Below, piece by piece: positions 13,821 through 14,395 of a DNA stretch of 14,395 nt (position 1 is its first letter; every line of letters begins with the position of its first letter). Origin of the DNA: an uncultured Clostridia bacterium. Its GTDB lineage: Bacteria; Bacillota_A; Clostridia; Christensenellales; Aristaeellaceae. Under the pieces are notes generated by a model. It did not search any database. It was given only the letters and a program-made list of their open reading frames with translations, and was not told where the DNA came from. A program made the position numbers and the translations under genes. The stretch is from the NCBI GenBank assembly GCA_934645275.1, contig CAKUDW010000022.1:1-14395 (forward strand), given 5' to 3'.

Positions 13821-14395
13821 ATGAAGAAACTGTTTACCCTCGTCCTGGTGGCAATGCTCGTGCTCGCCTGTGCGGCGTGCGCCTGCGCTGAAGGCAACCG
13901 CAAGGTGTTCTTCACCAACGCATTCTACACTGCGCCGTTCTGTGATCCGCTGAACACCGCCGCAGCTGCTTATGCCACTGAACATGGCGTGGATCTGACC
14001 ATCGTTGACGGTCAGGGCGACGCCTCCGTACAGCTTGACCAAATTAAGACCGCCATCGACCAGGGCTACGACGGCATCATTTACTTCCCGGCGGATGCCG
14101 AGGGTTCTATCACCATCGTGAACACCCTGAATGAGTCCGGTATTCCCTATGCCATTATCGACTCCAAGGTGGACGCTTCCGTTGCCGATACGATCTACGC
14201 CTTCGCTGGCCCGGACAATATCGCCATGGGCGAGGCGGGCGGCCAGGCCTGCGTGGATCTGCTGGGCGAAGAAGGCGGCAAGGTTGTGTGCATGATGGGC
14301 GCTGCGGGCACCGATCCGGCCACCAACCGTCAGCAGGGCTTCGAGAACATCGTTTCCCAGTATGACAACATCGAAATCATCTACAAGCAGAACAC
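13821..14395 (+). CDS. Ribose-type sugar ABC transporter substrate-binding protein, 3' end cut by window
   Basis: Translation from ATG 13821 stays open to the window end (191 full codons). AGGAGG at 13807-13812 supports the start. The signal sequence MKKLFTLVLVAMLVLACAAC is followed by ACAEGN; cleavage after A23 by signal peptidase I or lipid attachment at one of three Cys residues (17, 20, 22) are both conceivable. The mature part is the first lobe of a periplasmic binding protein of the RbsB/PF13407 class: VFFTNAFYTAPFCDPLNTAA, VDLTIVDGQGDASVQLDQI, GYDGIIYFPADAEG, GIPYAIIDSKVD and AGPDNIAMGEAGGQA are the expected strand-helix signposts. The remaining lobe, ATPase and permease should lie beyond the window. 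Its position right after the LacI gene suggests regulation by that protein; the ligand is unknown. Confidence 0.9.
   Translation, partial: MKKLFTLVLVAMLVLACAACACAEGNRKVFFTNAFYTAPFCDPLNTAAAAYATEHGVDLTIVDGQGDASVQLDQIKTAIDQGYDGIIYFPADAEGSITIVNTLNESGIPYAIIDSKVDASVADTIYAFAGPDNIAMGEAGGQACVDLLGEEGGKVVCMMGAAGTDPATNRQQGFENIVSQYDNIEIIYKQN

Noticed and set aside
1..14395. CRISPR arrays, tRNA or rRNA genes, insertion sequences, phage genes
   Set aside because: No regularly spaced direct repeats, no tRNA T-loop signature, and no transposase, integrase or phage-like product was found.

Overview
The window reads as a piece of a GC-rich, low-complexity-poor chromosome from a Firmicute, probably an uncultured gut or rumen clostridial lineage (Christensenellales or Aristaeellaceae-like). 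The grounds are a T-box tRNA-sensing leader (essentially a Firmicutes/Actinobacteria device), strong GGAGG-type ribosome sites, a DUF3786 protein, and several exported proteins whose signal peptides end in A-x-A-E rather than a clear lipobox. The lineage is an inference; no rRNA or tRNA gene is present to fix it.

Left region (1-4601, + strand): the 3' part of an export operon. It holds a MacB-type ABC permease cut by the window edge, a secreted HlyD/RND-like adaptor, a secreted protein with a Pro/Thr/Glu-rich spacer and a Gly-rich linker, and a second adaptor paralogous to the first. The matching ATPase is presumably upstream, outside the window. A DUF89 (ARMT1-like) metal-dependent phosphatase gene lies convergently on the minus strand (4729-5622).

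Middle region (5700-9466, + strand): a consensus sigma-A promoter drives a complete T-box leader. Its specifier codon reads UAC (Tyr), and it ends in a terminator/antiterminator switch. It precedes a four-gene operon: substrate-binding protein, permease and ATPase of the TrpXYZ-like (ABC_sub_bind) class, then a translationally coupled DUF3786 protein. The simplest reading is a tyrosine-responsive aromatic amino acid (or precursor) importer. A perfect 9-bp AT-rich inverted repeat sits between this promoter and the divergent DUF89 gene.

Right region (9580-14395, + strand): an FGGY-family carbohydrate kinase with its own promoter; a gene-poor stretch of about 360 bp containing a strongly self-complementary element of about 146 nt and a hairpin just before the next gene; a membrane-anchored YdcF/DUF218 protein ending in a textbook terminator; then a LacI-family regulator (TTG start) followed by the start of a ribose-type sugar-binding protein that runs off the end. 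The kinase, regulator and binding protein suggest a carbohydrate uptake and phosphorylation locus of unknown substrate.
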